A stretch of 64,000 bases of DNA from an uncultured Clostridia bacterium (GCA_934438075.1 CAKSBF010000012.1:11881-75880); one strand, 5' to 3'; positions 18,201 to 26,715 are shown, counted from the stretch's first letter. Notes: a model not told the origin generated them from the sequence alone. Made by a program: numbers and translations.

Positions 18201-20067
18201 TGCAGTTGACTTTTCAAAAAATACTTATACTCTGGGCGGCGTTGCTCTTGCCAATAAAAATTTCTCCGAAAATGATAAAACCGGTTTTGCAATGACCGTC
18301 ATGCCGGCATATGCCGATTTCGGAGTAAATATGAAGATTGGTGAAAATGAAGTTTGCAATACGACTCAAATAGACGCACCGGTTGAATCAAGATGGCATC
18401 AGATCGCATATGTGGTTGACAGAAACGGCAGCGCTGTAACTTATGTGGACAATAAAGCTGTTTCCGCTTACAACATTGCAGCTTCAGAAGGCAGCATCGA
18501 CGCAGAAAATGCACATCTTATCTTTGGTGCTGACGGCCTGGGACAGTATGGTATGATAAGCGGCGAATTTGATGACATTAAAATCTATCCGTTCGCTTTA
18601 GCCACCGGTAAACTGGAAGAAATGTATTATGAAACAATGCTGAATAAGGTAAATTATGAAGCGGAAACAATGCTCGCCTCAGACAATGCGAAATATTACA
18701 GCGAGGAAAACAAAACCGCACTAAATACTCTTCTTACAGCTTCAAAAGAATATGCCGGCAATTATACACTTGGAGCGACAGCAGAATTAAAAGAAAAGTA
18801 TAACAGCTTTAATGCGGCCTATGATGCTTTTCTGAATAAGGATTCCAAAGGGGCAATGCTTTTCACCTCTGATATTCATATTGCAGGAACAAGCGATGAA
18901 CAAGGCAACGGTCTGTGGATGAAAAAATCCTTACAACAGCACGAGGAGCTTGGCATTGATTTAAAAACATGGGTAAACTCCGGCGACTATTCCGACACCG
19001 GAAACGGTTATCAGCATATCTTCTTTGATCTTTTAGCCAAAAACATCCCTGAAAAGCTCAACGCCGTGATAGCAAGAGGCAACCATGATGAACCTCAGCA
19101 AGGCTCAAGAAAAGATGAAAGCGGAAATAACATTATATTGACAAGAGACGAACTGAGAGAAGAATTTCAGCAGAGAATGAAACCGTACTTCGACTTTTCC
19201 GACGGCATCAATAAAAACCTGCTTGCAGCCGACAAGAGTTTGAACGAACCTTATTACTACTTAAATGACGGAATGGCACATTACATCGTGATAGACAATT
19301 ACGATGGCGGAAGAACCATGTGGATCAGTCCGGAGCAGTTTGTATGGCTGGAGGATACGCTGAATGCTATATCAGGCGATGGAAAACCGATCTTTGTGGT
19401 TCAGCATCTTCCGATTACCGGTTCGGTCGGCGATTCTGTTCCGGGATATCCTTTGAATAAAGAAGACGGCGACAAACTGGTTGCTCTCTTAAACCGATAT
19501 GACAATATCTTTTTACTGAATGGGCATACACATAACGGACTTGGTGGCGCAACCAATACCGCTTATAATTTTGGGAACTTCTGGCAAATTAATATGACCT
19601 CCTTCGGTCAGGGAAGCATAAAAGGTTTCACCGGCTACGGAGTCGGTTTCTACGTCAATGTATATCAAGATAAAATCGTTTGCAGAGCAAGAGATTTTAA
19701 AAACGACGAATGGTTAAGAGATTATGATATGAGTTTTGATCTGAAGCCGGCCTCAAAAACCACTATGCAAAGAATTGAACTTTCCGATGCAATAACAAAC
19801 TATGCTTCTGTTGCAGAAACAAACGGGAAAACGATAACCGTATCTGTCCCGGTTCACTTTATGGAAAGCAGCGGAAATTATAAGGCAATCTTGGCACAAT
19901 ATGCCGATAACAAGCTGATTTCAACAGTAACAGCAGACGTTAATGCAGGCGATACAGAAATTCGTTTTCAAACAACAGTTTCACAAAATACTACGGAGAT
20001 GAAAATCCTGGTTCTCAATACGCTTTCGGAGTTAAAGCCTCTCTGCACTTTCAGAGCAAGACAATAA
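15256..20067 (+). CDS. large secreted repeat/LamG/metallophosphatase protein (1603 aa)
   Basis: AAGGAAAGG precedes the ATG. Signal peptide 1-27 (VAVLAEEG). Three homologous units start near residues 35, 314 and 591. Each has a ~200-residue beta-rich part ending in a strand such as PSLTVKY that resembles DNRLRE/CBM96-type domains (an inference), followed by a ~70-residue helical module (ILDYINAATEDS...FATISAVAAAF). A LamG-like domain spans ~885-1130. A calcineurin-like phosphoesterase domain spans ~1199-1500 with all metal motifs: SDIH, GDYSD, RGNHDE, VVQHLPI and GHTHN. A ~100-residue beta-rich tail follows. No SLH or LPXTG anchor is seen, so it is secreted or bound through its binding domains. 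It is a single-gene unit divergent from the first operon and closed by a terminator. A surface phosphodiesterase on teichoic acid or phospho-glycan is possible; the substrate is unknown. Confidence 0.88.
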   Translation: MKLLKKALAIVLASVMCLSLNVAVLAEEGDTAADFYEATLTPENYAGIVFDVPGYSGHPNGRPIEAYYNTRYPSNALLLAEYVSMITSYKVPVKSALSGITMNWKYNTSGLTTSRTLPIFYDLNRFAPEIADGVYQSTDSGYTAIADYSKNYWPASGYSYTGTSFASQLAANESTDSSDSIHTYDLTETVMAKYTAADCSSEYITLATGRETSEYSNSSFYMHSDEYMPSLTVKYRTQAILDYINAATEDSISKVINDIGAIGVLSGGTTDYQAYTLLSDAAKKTVGKNLLALMPDNGFATISAVAAAFGNAMNLPTVTFTVSPENYAIVFIDATDGASGNTSTLDLHYNMLYSGSGPLRSTRMSIITGFEVPLKEYVTNLKANYSFTNGNAANGRTQPFFYDLNRFALSAEAGLYDSTTAAYTEATKYTNSYWGTGGSLKTAYEFTYADAQVLTDSAKSLDITNSVLGSLKAAENNYLTLATGQANSTYLNYLFAVNKSEGIPTLTLTYLEADLLNAINAATEDNIASVLDQLAKAGAFSETQSGADLYLGLTPSGKKEIGKNLLRQRPEAGFASLTAVQTAWDLSMTLEKIETEISPSSYAVVYTTTTSGSYGYGSYHDNSIAKQTGGDLMKTYVNKWEMTDFTKKAYANLYTTKTIAEFQIPFKGCLSEIKANYELAAVQNGNKTGYSIDFATKEMSLSKVPAVYQASYDDFTSATNEQFQNWYRYATSADWQKGPQNVQDNFVPSSKAFEQTIDLTDCALKNFKASSSDYITTRAGGASIYDGWRITNIPTVKLAYTASSVLDCINSASDTAALLDELGLSGLLNASKSGYEGYKGLNQDGKQNVAAAVGAKLQTGGYASYAEFITAYDKAVESYVNNAVKNPSVNISFDNGNVSNTGTNSAVVPTLHGTPTYVTGANGSKALSISNTFGQAAQNYLDLGEYKFNNNNFSIVFWMRAVNAGIGEFGHDAENLSRCSADAVDFSKNTYTLGGVALANKNFSENDKTGFAMTVMPAYADFGVNMKIGENEVCNTTQIDAPVESRWHQIAYVVDRNGSAVTYVDNKAVSAYNIAASEGSIDAENAHLIFGADGLGQYGMISGEFDDIKIYPFALATGKLEEMYYETMLNKVNYEAETMLASDNAKYYSEENKTALNTLLTASKEYAGNYTLGATAELKEKYNSFNAAYDAFLNKDSKGAMLFTSDIHIAGTSDEQGNGLWMKKSLQQHEELGIDLKTWVNSGDYSDTGNGYQHIFFDLLAKNIPEKLNAVIARGNHDEPQQGSRKDESGNNIILTRDELREEFQQRMKPYFDFSDGINKNLLAADKSLNEPYYYLNDGMAHYIVIDNYDGGRTMWISPEQFVWLEDTLNAISGDGKPIFVVQHLPITGSVGDSVPGYPLNKEDGDKLVALLNRYDNIFLLNGHTHNGLGGATNTAYNFGNFWQINMTSFGQGSIKGFTGYGVGFYVNVYQDKIVCRARDFKNDEWLRDYDMSFDLKPASKTTMQRIELSDAITNYASVAETNGKTITVSVPVHFMESSGNYKAILAQYADNKLISTVTADVNAGDTEIRFQTTVSQNTTEMKILVLNTLSELKPLCTFRARQ

Positions 20068-20099
20068 CACAATAAAACTATAATTCAAAAGCAAATTTT

Positions 20100-20144
20100 A
20101 AGGCATCTCTTCAAAAAGACGTAATTTTTGAAGAGGTGCCTTTA
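20100..20144 (+). terminator. Hairpin terminator after the metallophosphatase gene
   Basis: An 18-bp stem (arms AAGGCATCTCTTCAAAAA and TTTTTGAAGAGGTGCCTT, one wobble pair, loop GACGTAA) lies 33 bases after the stop. The following T-run is short (TTTAT), and the upstream A-run would make it work in both directions. Confidence 0.75.
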
Positions 20145-20428
20145 TCCATTTCCCCATATTGGCATTCAATTCCTTTATTAAAATCATTTGAAATACCTTT
20201 TAACCTATAGTCTAAATCAGATTACAATATCATGAAATTATCAGTCCCATGTTCTATCTTTTGTCTTTGCAATGACTGTCGCAGCATCTATCTTTCTATT
20301 CCATGCTATAAAGGGCAGCATTCCATAGCTGCACACTTCTCTCCATCTAAATTGCGATTTACCGGGAATTTAATTTCTGATAAAACAAACCACATTAAAA
20401 ATTTTAACCATTACAGTATAATTTTGCA
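20145..20428. other. Gene-free AT-rich stretch
   Basis: Within the ~470-base gap between the phosphatase gene and fucO, nothing convincing is seen between the terminator and the fucO promoter. A 71-codon open frame at 20232-20447 lacks a ribosome site and overlaps the promoter, so it is not called. Confidence 0.5.
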
Positions 20429-20457
20429 TTTACAAAGCCCAATTTGAACATTATAAT
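20429..20457 (+). promoter_or_regulatory. sigma-A type promoter for fucO-like gene
   Basis: TTTACA at 20429-20434, 17-base spacer, TATAAT at 20452-20457. The predicted start near 20464 gives a leader of about 70 bases before the ATG at 20536. No riboswitch-like structure is evident in the leader. Confidence 0.6.
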
Positions 20458-20535
20458 ACAAGTACACAATCAATCATTAAACATCTTATATTTTAAAAAT
20501 AATATAATTTATTCAGATGAAAGGTGGATTTTTTT

Positions 20536-21681
20536 ATGAACAAGTTTATGCTTAACGAAACCTCATATCATGGCGCCGGTGCCATCAATGCTATTCCGGA
20601 TGAAATAAAAAGCCGCGGATTTAAAAAGGTATTTGTTGCATCGGATCCGGATCTTGTAAAGTTCGGTGTTTCAAAAAAAATCACTGATATAATTGAAAAG
20701 GCAGGAATCGACTACACACTGTATTCCGATATCAAACCGAACCCAACAATCGAAAATGTTCAGCATGGTGTTAAGGAATTCAAAGACAGCGGCGCAGATT
20801 GTATCGTTGCTATCGGCGGCGGATCGTCTATGGATACTTCAAAAGCTATCGGAATAATTATCGCCAATCCCGAGTTTGCTGATGTACGCTCACTTGAGGG
20901 AGTCGCTCCCACCAAAAACAAATGCGTGCCGATCATTGCAGTGCCGACAACTGCCGGAACCGCTGCGGAGGTTACCATTAACTATGTTATTACAGACGTT
21001 GAAAAGAAACGCAAATTCGTATGTGTTGACGCTCACGACATTCCTGTCGTCGCTGTTGTTGACCCGGATATGATGTCAACAATGCCGGCATCTCTTACTG
21101 CAGCAACCGGTATGGATGCTCTTACCCACGCTATTGAGGGTTATATAACCAAAGGCGCATGGGAGCTCTCAGATATGTTCCATATCAAAGCCATTGAAAT
21201 AATTGCGCGTTCACTCCGCGATGCCGTAAAGAACGGAAAAGACGGCAGAGAGGGAATGGCTCTCGGTCAGTATGTTGCCGGAATGGGATTCTCAAATGTC
21301 GGCCTCGGTGTTGACCATTCCATGGCGCACACGCTTTCCGCTTATTATGACACTCCGCACGGTAAGGCATGTGCAATACTTCTGCCGGCAGTAATGGAAT
21401 ACAACGCCGAATATACAGGCGAAAAATATAAGGACATTGCAAAAGCTATGGGTGTTGAAAATGTCGACTCCATGACTGCCGATGAATACCGCAAGGCAGC
21501 TGTTGACGCAGTTCGCAAGCTTTCGGAAGATGTCGGAATACCCTCGAGTCTGAAAGGCATTGTCAAAGAAGAAGACATTCCGGCTCTTGCAGAGTCGGCA
21601 TATGCAGATGCTTGCCGTCCCGGAAATCCAAGGGATACAAGCGTAGATGAAATTGCTGAAATCTACAAAAGTTTGATGTAA
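20536..21681 (+). CDS. fucO: lactaldehyde reductase / 1,2-propanediol oxidoreductase (iron-dependent alcohol dehydrogenase)
   Basis: 381 residues, the usual length for FucO. The start chosen is ATG at 20536, eight bases after AAGGTGG; a GTG at 20524 lies inside that site. Long stretches match E. coli FucO as I remember it: AIGGGSSMDTSKAIG, ADVRSLEG, TTAGTAAEVTINYVITD, FVCVDAHDIP and ALTHAIEGYITKGAW. The metal ligands Asp and His of ATGMDALTHAIEG are present, as are the later His residues in GVDHSMAHT and PHGKACAIL. It would reduce L-lactaldehyde from fucose or rhamnose breakdown to L-1,2-propanediol, regenerating NAD. It is monocistronic. The GH29 fucosidase in this window is a plausible source of fucose, though ~38 kb away. 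Confidence 0.92.
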   Translation: MNKFMLNETSYHGAGAINAIPDEIKSRGFKKVFVASDPDLVKFGVSKKITDIIEKAGIDYTLYSDIKPNPTIENVQHGVKEFKDSGADCIVAIGGGSSMDTSKAIGIIIANPEFADVRSLEGVAPTKNKCVPIIAVPTTAGTAAEVTINYVITDVEKKRKFVCVDAHDIPVVAVVDPDMMSTMPASLTAATGMDALTHAIEGYITKGAWELSDMFHIKAIEIIARSLRDAVKNGKDGREGMALGQYVAGMGFSNVGLGVDHSMAHTLSAYYDTPHGKACAILLPAVMEYNAEYTGEKYKDIAKAMGVENVDSMTADEYRKAAVDAVRKLSEDVGIPSSLKGIVKEEDIPALAESAYADACRPGNPRDTSVDEIAEIYKSLM

Positions 21682-21715
21682 TTATACTCCCCACATATTT
21701 ACAGGATTTTACAAG

Positions 21716-21743
21716 AAAGGCGCTTCTTTTGAAGCGCCTTTTT
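21716..21743 (+). terminator. Rho-independent terminator after fucO
   Basis: Stem AAAGGCGCTTC / GAAGCGCCTTT with a TTTT loop, followed by a T-run. It lies 35 bases after the stop codon. The remaining ~190 bases to the MATE gene show nothing else. Confidence 0.9.
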
Positions 21744-21931
21744 GTCTCTATCTATGCGGGTCTTCATATAAAGCATTATACTACCGTTCAGCAAACACAT
21801 TAAAATCATTCCCTACATTCATCAATATTCCTCCCGTTTTGACATATTGCTGTAGCTTATATGAACCTAACCCCCACTTACGGAACTCTACCCAAACCTC
21901 ACATTTGACTTTCACAAAACTTGCCGTGATA

Positions 21932-23242
21932 TTATCTGTAAACTATGCCGTTTCTTTCAGAAACCCTTTTCAACGTTAAAGCGATGACCAGACAAATGCC
22001 TTCAGCAACAGCAACAGTAAACCAAACAAAGTCATAGCCAAACAAACGCGGTAGACTGTTAATACAAATCGAATTAAAAATTAGACTGCGGCAAATATTC
22101 AATACGATTGCGTAAGGTGTCCGCTTTGTTGAAAACAAATAGGCACCGATAACCGAGCTGCTTGCAGCAAAGACATAGTTTAAGCAATATTTTGGAAGCG
22201 ATGTCTTTACAATTTCTATCGCAGCCTCTTTCGCCCCAAAAAGCAAACAGATAGGTCTGCCCAAAACAAACGTCACTGCAAAAATACACAAACCGCCGAT
22301 TAAAGCAAATTTTTGCCCGTTTTTGAAATAGTAACGCAAACTTACATCATCCTTTGCACCATAACTCAATCCGTACAAAGGCTGCAAACCGCCTGCCAGG
22401 CCGTACATCAGCGAAGCAAAAAGCGACGCGGCATAACAGATAACCGAAAAAGCATTTACAGATACATTTCCGAGATATGTAATAAGCATTTTGTTCATGA
22501 AAAATGTAGTAACCGGGTTTGCGAACTGCGCTATCATTTCCGGCAACCCCCGCAGCATGATTTTCCCATAAAGAGAAAAATCAATTTTAAATTTTTTTAT
22601 ACGCAAATTTCCCTTTTTAAAAACAAAATGACCCAGCGCAACCAAAAGCCCCGTAAAGTTTGCAAAGCCTGTCGCGAATGCCGCTCCCGCAACGCCTTTT
22701 GCCAGAGGATAGACGAGCAGCCAATCGCCAAAAATATTTATAACCGTACAAGTAATAGATGTTATCATGGAAATATTCGGATTTCCGTCATTTCTTGCAA
22801 AGGAATTAAAGCAATAAAACAACGTCGTGGGCAGCAAAAATACGGAATACCATCGAACATAATCGGAAACCATCGCAAGGTACGTACTGTTTGCACCGAG
22901 ATATTCCGCTATTTTATCACTAAAAATTATACCTAATATGCTTATAAGAGAAAAAACCACGGCATTGATTGATAAGGAGTGCATAAATGCTTGATTTGCT
23001 CCCGTGTTGTCCCCCCGCCCGAAACGGACTGCGGCAACCGCAACGCCGCCTATATTAAACAATACGGAAAAGGCACCTACGAGCATAACAAAAGGCATCG
23101 CAAGACTGACGGCCCCCAATGCATCCGTGCCCACTCCGTTGCCGACAAACATACCATCGACAATGGTTAAAATAAACATACTGATATTACCTAGCAACGC
23201 CGGTATAATATAGTGTATCAGATTTCTTCTTTGTTCGTGCAT
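21932..23242 (-). CDS. MATE family multidrug/cation antiporter
   Basis: 436 residues with about 12 predicted membrane spans in two halves, the normal MATE length. The MatE pattern is clear at the start (HYIIPALLGNISMFILTIVDGMFVGNGVG) with VSLAMPFVMLVGA after it, and repeated in the second half. The ATG follows the MarR stop directly and uses the GGAGG inside the end of that gene, so expression is coupled. The MarR neighbour is the likely repressor. The exported compound is unknown. Confidence 0.92.
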   Translation of the reverse strand: MHEQRRNLIHYIIPALLGNISMFILTIVDGMFVGNGVGTDALGAVSLAMPFVMLVGAFSVLFNIGGVAVAAVRFGRGDNTGANQAFMHSLSINAVVFSLISILGIIFSDKIAEYLGANSTYLAMVSDYVRWYSVFLLPTTLFYCFNSFARNDGNPNISMITSITCTVINIFGDWLLVYPLAKGVAGAAFATGFANFTGLLVALGHFVFKKGNLRIKKFKIDFSLYGKIMLRGLPEMIAQFANPVTTFFMNKMLITYLGNVSVNAFSVICYAASLFASLMYGLAGGLQPLYGLSYGAKDDVSLRYYFKNGQKFALIGGLCIFAVTFVLGRPICLLFGAKEAAIEIVKTSLPKYCLNYVFAASSSVIGAYLFSTKRTPYAIVLNICRSLIFNSICINSLPRLFGYDFVWFTVAVAEGICLVIALTLKRVSERNGIVYR

Positions 23243-23695
23243 TTACTTTTCCTCCTGCAACAATTGATTAATTTCTTTCTCAAATATTGTATATTGTAAT
23301 TCAAACAATTTTAAAAATTGACATAATTGTCTCTCGTCCATTTTGCCTATAGCAGAGTTTTCTGCCCTAATCAGCGGATCTATACAATTTTGGCACCTCT
23401 TCAATCCTTTATCTGTCAAAGAAATCAGCTTACTGTTTTTTGCTTCTGTTCCCTTGCTCAATTCTACAAGTCCCGTCTCTGCAAGTTTCAGCACAGCTGA
23501 ATTAACAGTCTGCTTTGAAAGGCAAAAATCATCAGCGAGTTTATTTTGCGTGGTCGCAGTCTGTTCAATATACAGCTTGTAAAGAATTTTAAATTGACAA
23601 TCAGAAAATCCAAAATACGCTGCCGCATTGCGATATAAAGCATTATAGCGATTTGAAATCTCGGAATATTTCTTATTCCATTGGTAAATATTCAT
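23243..23695 (-). CDS. MarR family transcriptional regulator
   Basis: 150 residues with a winged helix at ~40-110: LYKLYIEQTATTQNKLADDF, a recognition helix SKQTVNSAVLKLAETGLVE and a wing ending ISLTDKG. It is the first gene of a two-gene operon with a MATE exporter. A perfect palindrome sits just upstream of its start codon, which makes an autorepressing circuit, relieved by a ligand that the exporter removes, the natural reading. Confidence 0.92.
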   Translation of the reverse strand: MNIYQWNKKYSEISNRYNALYRNAAAYFGFSDCQFKILYKLYIEQTATTQNKLADDFCLSKQTVNSAVLKLAETGLVELSKGTEAKNSKLISLTDKGLKRCQNCIDPLIRAENSAIGKMDERQLCQFLKLFELQYTIFEKEINQLLQEEK

Positions 23696-23706
23696 TAAAT
23701 ACCCCC

Positions 23707-23728
23707 TAAAGTCCGAAAGCGGACTTTA
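23707..23728. promoter_or_regulatory. Palindromic operator for MarR-MATE operon
   Basis: Perfect inverted repeat TAAAGTCCG-AAAG-CGGACTTTA. On the minus strand it lies immediately after a promoter-like TTGCTT, 16 bases, TATACT, and ends 12 bases before the MarR start. A MarR dimer bound here would block the start of transcription. Confidence 0.75.
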
Positions 23729-23769
23729 TATAGTATATCATAAAAAAATAAAAAAGCAACCCAAAAGGA
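23729..23769 (-). promoter_or_regulatory. Promoter for marR-MATE operon
   Basis: Minus strand TTGCTT, 16-base spacer, TATACT, with the operator directly downstream. The -35 region lies within the hairpin of the preceding terminator. Confidence 0.45.
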
Positions 23770-23775
23770 TTGCTA
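23748..23775 (-). terminator. Rho-independent terminator after the Gfo/Idh/MocA gene
   Basis: On the minus strand AGCAATCC-TTTT-GGGTTGCT forms an 8-bp stem with one wobble, followed by TTTTTTAT. It lies about 65 bases after the oxidoreductase stop at 23839. Confidence 0.75.
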
Positions 23776-23838
23776 AAAAATCATTTTTATAAATAATACT
23801 ACCTATTAAAAGCGTTTTAGAATGGTGCACAAGCACAG

Positions 23839-24786
23839 CTATATTTGTCGAAAAGCGCTTTCTAAAGCGGCAATAACCACTTTACCGTACTCCGGCGTTG
23901 CCATTTCATTGGGCTCGCCGCGCACCAACTTTATAAACTCCCTTAGTTGGCAATCAATTATGGATTCATCATAGTCAAGCTCAACCCTTTTTAATGGTTC
24001 TTTGCCCTTTGATATCCACAAAATACAGCCATCCTCAATCCAGGCAACTCCATTTGTAAAATAAAAGTATGTATCATACTGTCTGGGTACATGACAGCCG
24101 CAATAACTAAATGCTCCGCTTACCCCATCGGAAAATTGTACCAATGCCTGCGCAGTTGCCTCTACAGTATCATCCGTTAGGAAATTGTTGCCCAAAGCCG
24201 TCACCTTTTCCGGTACAAGGCCTGTAACATACATCACCTTATCCAATGTATGTGCTCCATAATTCATCAAAATACCTCCGCCCGCCTGTTCTTTGTTTAA
24301 AAACCATTTAGGGCGGTTTGTGAAGTAGTCGGTATTGCGTGTCTCAGTCACCGAACACAGGCTTCCGAGCTCTCCGCTGCAAAACATTCGGCGCAGTTCC
24401 CGATAACACGCATAATACCGCTGAACATGACCGACAGCCAGTGGAGTGCCGGTCTGTTTGGCCGCGGAAATCATCTCTTCACACTCTGCCACAGTATTTG
24501 CCATCGGTTTTTCAATCAGAGTTGTTACTCCCTGTTCCAAAAAATATATACTCACATCCTTATGCAAAAAGTGTGGCAAATTTAAAATCACTGCATCTAA
24601 TTTTTCCTGCGACTGCATTTCTTTGTAATCCGTATAAACATGCGCTTTGGTTCCCGATGCCAATTCCCTTGCTTTTTCAAAAAACAGATCGCAAACTGCC
24701 GTCAATTCACAATCATTATTTTTATCAATTGCTGCTTTGTGTTCTTTTCCGATTGCACCCGCACCCACCATACCTATTCGAATCAC
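23839..24786 (-). CDS. Gfo/Idh/MocA family NAD(P)-dependent sugar oxidoreductase
   Basis: 315 residues with the start at GTG 24786, eight bases after AAAGGAG; the longer open frame lacks a ribosome site. The Rossmann motif GMVGAGAIGKEH is at the N-terminus, IEKPMANTVAECEEM holds the family's EKP motif near residue 95, and the substrate domain has GGGILMNYGAHTLDKVMYV. The family oxidises or reduces inositols, sugar-1-carbons and amino sugars; the substrate here is not assignable. It may belong to the end of the long operon to its right or be an independent unit. Confidence 0.88.
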   Translation of the reverse strand: MIRIGMVGAGAIGKEHKAAIDKNNDCELTAVCDLFFEKARELASGTKAHVYTDYKEMQSQEKLDAVILNLPHFLHKDVSIYFLEQGVTTLIEKPMANTVAECEEMISAAKQTGTPLAVGHVQRYYACYRELRRMFCSGELGSLCSVTETRNTDYFTNRPKWFLNKEQAGGGILMNYGAHTLDKVMYVTGLVPEKVTALGNNFLTDDTVEATAQALVQFSDGVSGAFSYCGCHVPRQYDTYFYFTNGVAWIEDGCILWISKGKEPLKRVELDYDESIIDCQLREFIKLVRGEPNEMATPEYGKVVIAALESAFRQI

Positions 24787-24938
24787 TTCAAACACTCCTT
24801 TACAAATTAAAATTACAACAGGCCTATCATGCATATCTTCCGATTGCAGACGCCGTTATCCCTGCCGTCACTTTCATTACCAAAAATTCGTCATATTAAA
24901 AATCCGGAACACCCGGTCGAACTTTACGCCATTGCAGC

Positions 24939-25811
24939 TTAAATACTTTTGAAACCTTCGCCATATACCTGCAGCGCATCTTCAATAACGACAAATGCAT
25001 TTCGGTCTATTTTCTTCACCGTATCAATTACTCTCGGTACCTCTTTGGGGCTGACAACGCAAAGAAGCATATAACCATCGTCCTTCGAATACATCCCTTT
25101 GCAGTGCAGACCGGACACGCCGCGTTCAAATTTTGTCATTATTTTTTCTGCGATCAATTCATTATCAGGCGAAAAAATTTGCACAGATTTTGCCCTTTCT
25201 CCGAAAACAACAACTATATCGGTTATTTTTGAGGAAATGTACAAAGCTAATAATGAATAGACCGTAATTTCAAAACTTTTAAATATAATTCCTGCCAAAA
25301 TTACGATGATACCGTCAATGCACAAAATTAAATTTGCCGTTGCCACATGCGGAAAAAAACGTTTGATAATCAAAGCGGCAAAGTCGCTTCCGCCCGTTGA
25401 TGCATTCACCCGAATTACAAATCCAACGCCGAGTCCCATCAAAAAACCGCCCATAATCAAAGCGATTAACATTTCACCCTTGTAAATCGGCAAATAGCTT
25501 GTCAGCTCCAAAAACAAGGAAAGAAACAAGGTACCCGATACAGTCTTTGCCACCGCATATTTTCCCAAATATCGATATCCCAGCAAAAACAGTACTGCAT
25601 TACATACCAGATTTGTAACCGACAGCTTGATATGAAATAAATGCAACAAAACCGTACCGACAGATGTCACACCGCCGGCAGATATTTTATTCGGTGCCAA
25701 AAACAGATTAATACTAATTGCCAACAGAAGGGTTCCAAAAATAATACAGCCTTGCTCTGCAAATACTGTTTTCATTTTATTACCCATTTTTTCTTTGCTC
25801 CACCGATTCAA
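24939..25811 (-). CDS. YitT family membrane protein (first of two)
   Basis: About 290 residues with five to six membrane spans followed by a cytosolic DUF2179 domain at ~210-290 (GVSGLHCKGMYSKDDGYMLL). A TTG at 25811 sits seven bases after GAGGAG; an ATG at 25787 has a weaker GGTGGAG, so the exact start is uncertain. The motif GGVTSVGTVLLHLFHI is typical of YitT. It is a paralogue of the next gene upstream. The function of the family is unresolved. Confidence 0.88.
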   Translation of the reverse strand: MNRWSKEKMGNKMKTVFAEQGCIIFGTLLLAISINLFLAPNKISAGGVTSVGTVLLHLFHIKLSVTNLVCNAVLFLLGYRYLGKYAVAKTVSGTLFLSLFLELTSYLPIYKGEMLIALIMGGFLMGLGVGFVIRVNASTGGSDFAALIIKRFFPHVATANLILCIDGIIVILAGIIFKSFEITVYSLLALYISSKITDIVVVFGERAKSVQIFSPDNELIAEKIMTKFERGVSGLHCKGMYSKDDGYMLLCVVSPKEVPRVIDTVKKIDRNAFVVIEDALQVYGEGFKSI

Positions 25812-25872
25812 TGTATCACTCCTCTGTAAAAAAATTGCTCAGTTGTTATATTATCCGCTGCATTCTCCCCGC

Positions 25873-26715
25873 TCAAACTTCCCTGAAACCTCTGCCGACA
25901 ATCTCACTGCTGGTCGTAATAATGACAAAAGCATGTGTATCCATCTCTTTGATGCGGGAGCGCAGACGAATCGCCTCAAGTCTGCTGCAAACTGTGTGGA
26001 TCATGCTCAGATTGTTGCCCGTATAACCTCCGTGCGCATCACTGACTGTAACGCCACGATGCAAACTCTCCATAATATATTGTGATATTCTCTCCCCCTG
26101 TGAAGTAATCACAACAAAATACTTGCAGCTGCTTAAACTGTCTATAACCGAATCAACAATAAATGCCTTCATGAAAAGTCCCAATAGCGAAAACAAACCC
26201 GTCTGAACGTCAAAAACCACAAAGGAACAGGACGCTATGATAAAATCCACGCATAGCAAAGCCTTGCCGACTTTCATACGCGTATATTTCTTTAAAATCA
26301 GTGCCAAAATGTCCGTACCGCCCGAAGATGCACGACTGTGAAACATTAACGCCGAGCCGCTTGCCGTCAGGATAATTGCATAAACCAGTTCCAGAAACGG
26401 CTGCGTTGTAATCGGTGCACTCAGAACTACAAACTGTTCTAACAGGCAGGTCAATCCCGAAAATACGATACTGCAATACACCGTTTTGATCCCCGTGGCC
26501 TTTCCCAAAATCAGAAATCCAAAGATCAAAAGAAGCATATTAATAATCGCTATCCATGTTCCCGGCGTAAGCGGCGTCACTTTTCCCAATATCGTTCCTG
26601 CACCGCTGACGCCTCCTGTTGAAAATCCATTTGGTATTTTAAAAAAATATACTCCCAAGGTTAAAAGAATAACACCCAGATTCATCATTATGAAATCCTG
26701 TAAACGTTTTTTCAT
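25873..26715 (-). CDS. YitT family membrane protein (second of two)
   Basis: About 280 residues. The start chosen is ATG at 26715, six bases after AAGGAG; the longer frame overlaps the stop region of the GH88 gene. The transmembrane half shows FKIPNGFSTGGVSGAGTILG and the DUF2179 half HRGVTVSDAHGGYTGNNLSM. It is 26 bases after the glucuronyl hydrolase and 61 before the other YitT gene. The placement suggests co-transcription with the glycan operon, but a link to glycan use is unproven. Confidence 0.88.
   Translation of the reverse strand: MKKRLQDFIMMNLGVILLTLGVYFFKIPNGFSTGGVSGAGTILGKVTPLTPGTWIAIINMLLLIFGFLILGKATGIKTVYCSIVFSGLTCLLEQFVVLSAPITTQPFLELVYAIILTASGSALMFHSRASSGGTDILALILKKYTRMKVGKALLCVDFIIASCSFVVFDVQTGLFSLLGLFMKAFIVDSVIDSLSSCKYFVVITSQGERISQYIMESLHRGVTVSDAHGGYTGNNLSMIHTVCSRLEAIRLRSRIKEMDTHAFVIITTSSEIVGRGFREV

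Noticed and set aside
20232..20447. 71-codon plus-strand open frame before fucO
   Set aside because: No ribosome site, Cys/Ser-rich low-quality translation, and it overlaps the fucO promoter.
22313..22936. 207-codon plus-strand frame opposite the MATE gene
   Set aside because: Lys/Arg/Cys-rich antisense translation without ribosome site; the MATE frame on the other strand is complete.
23805..23865. Catabolite-repression-like words (AAAGCGTTTTA and AAAGCGCTTTCT)
   Set aside because: They lie in the 3' end and trailer of the oxidoreductase gene, not near a promoter, and match the cre consensus only partly.
24787..24834. Longer N-terminus of the Gfo/Idh/MocA oxidoreductase
   Set aside because: The Rossmann fold begins right after the GTG at 24786, which has its own AAAGGAG; the extension has neither homology nor a ribosome site.
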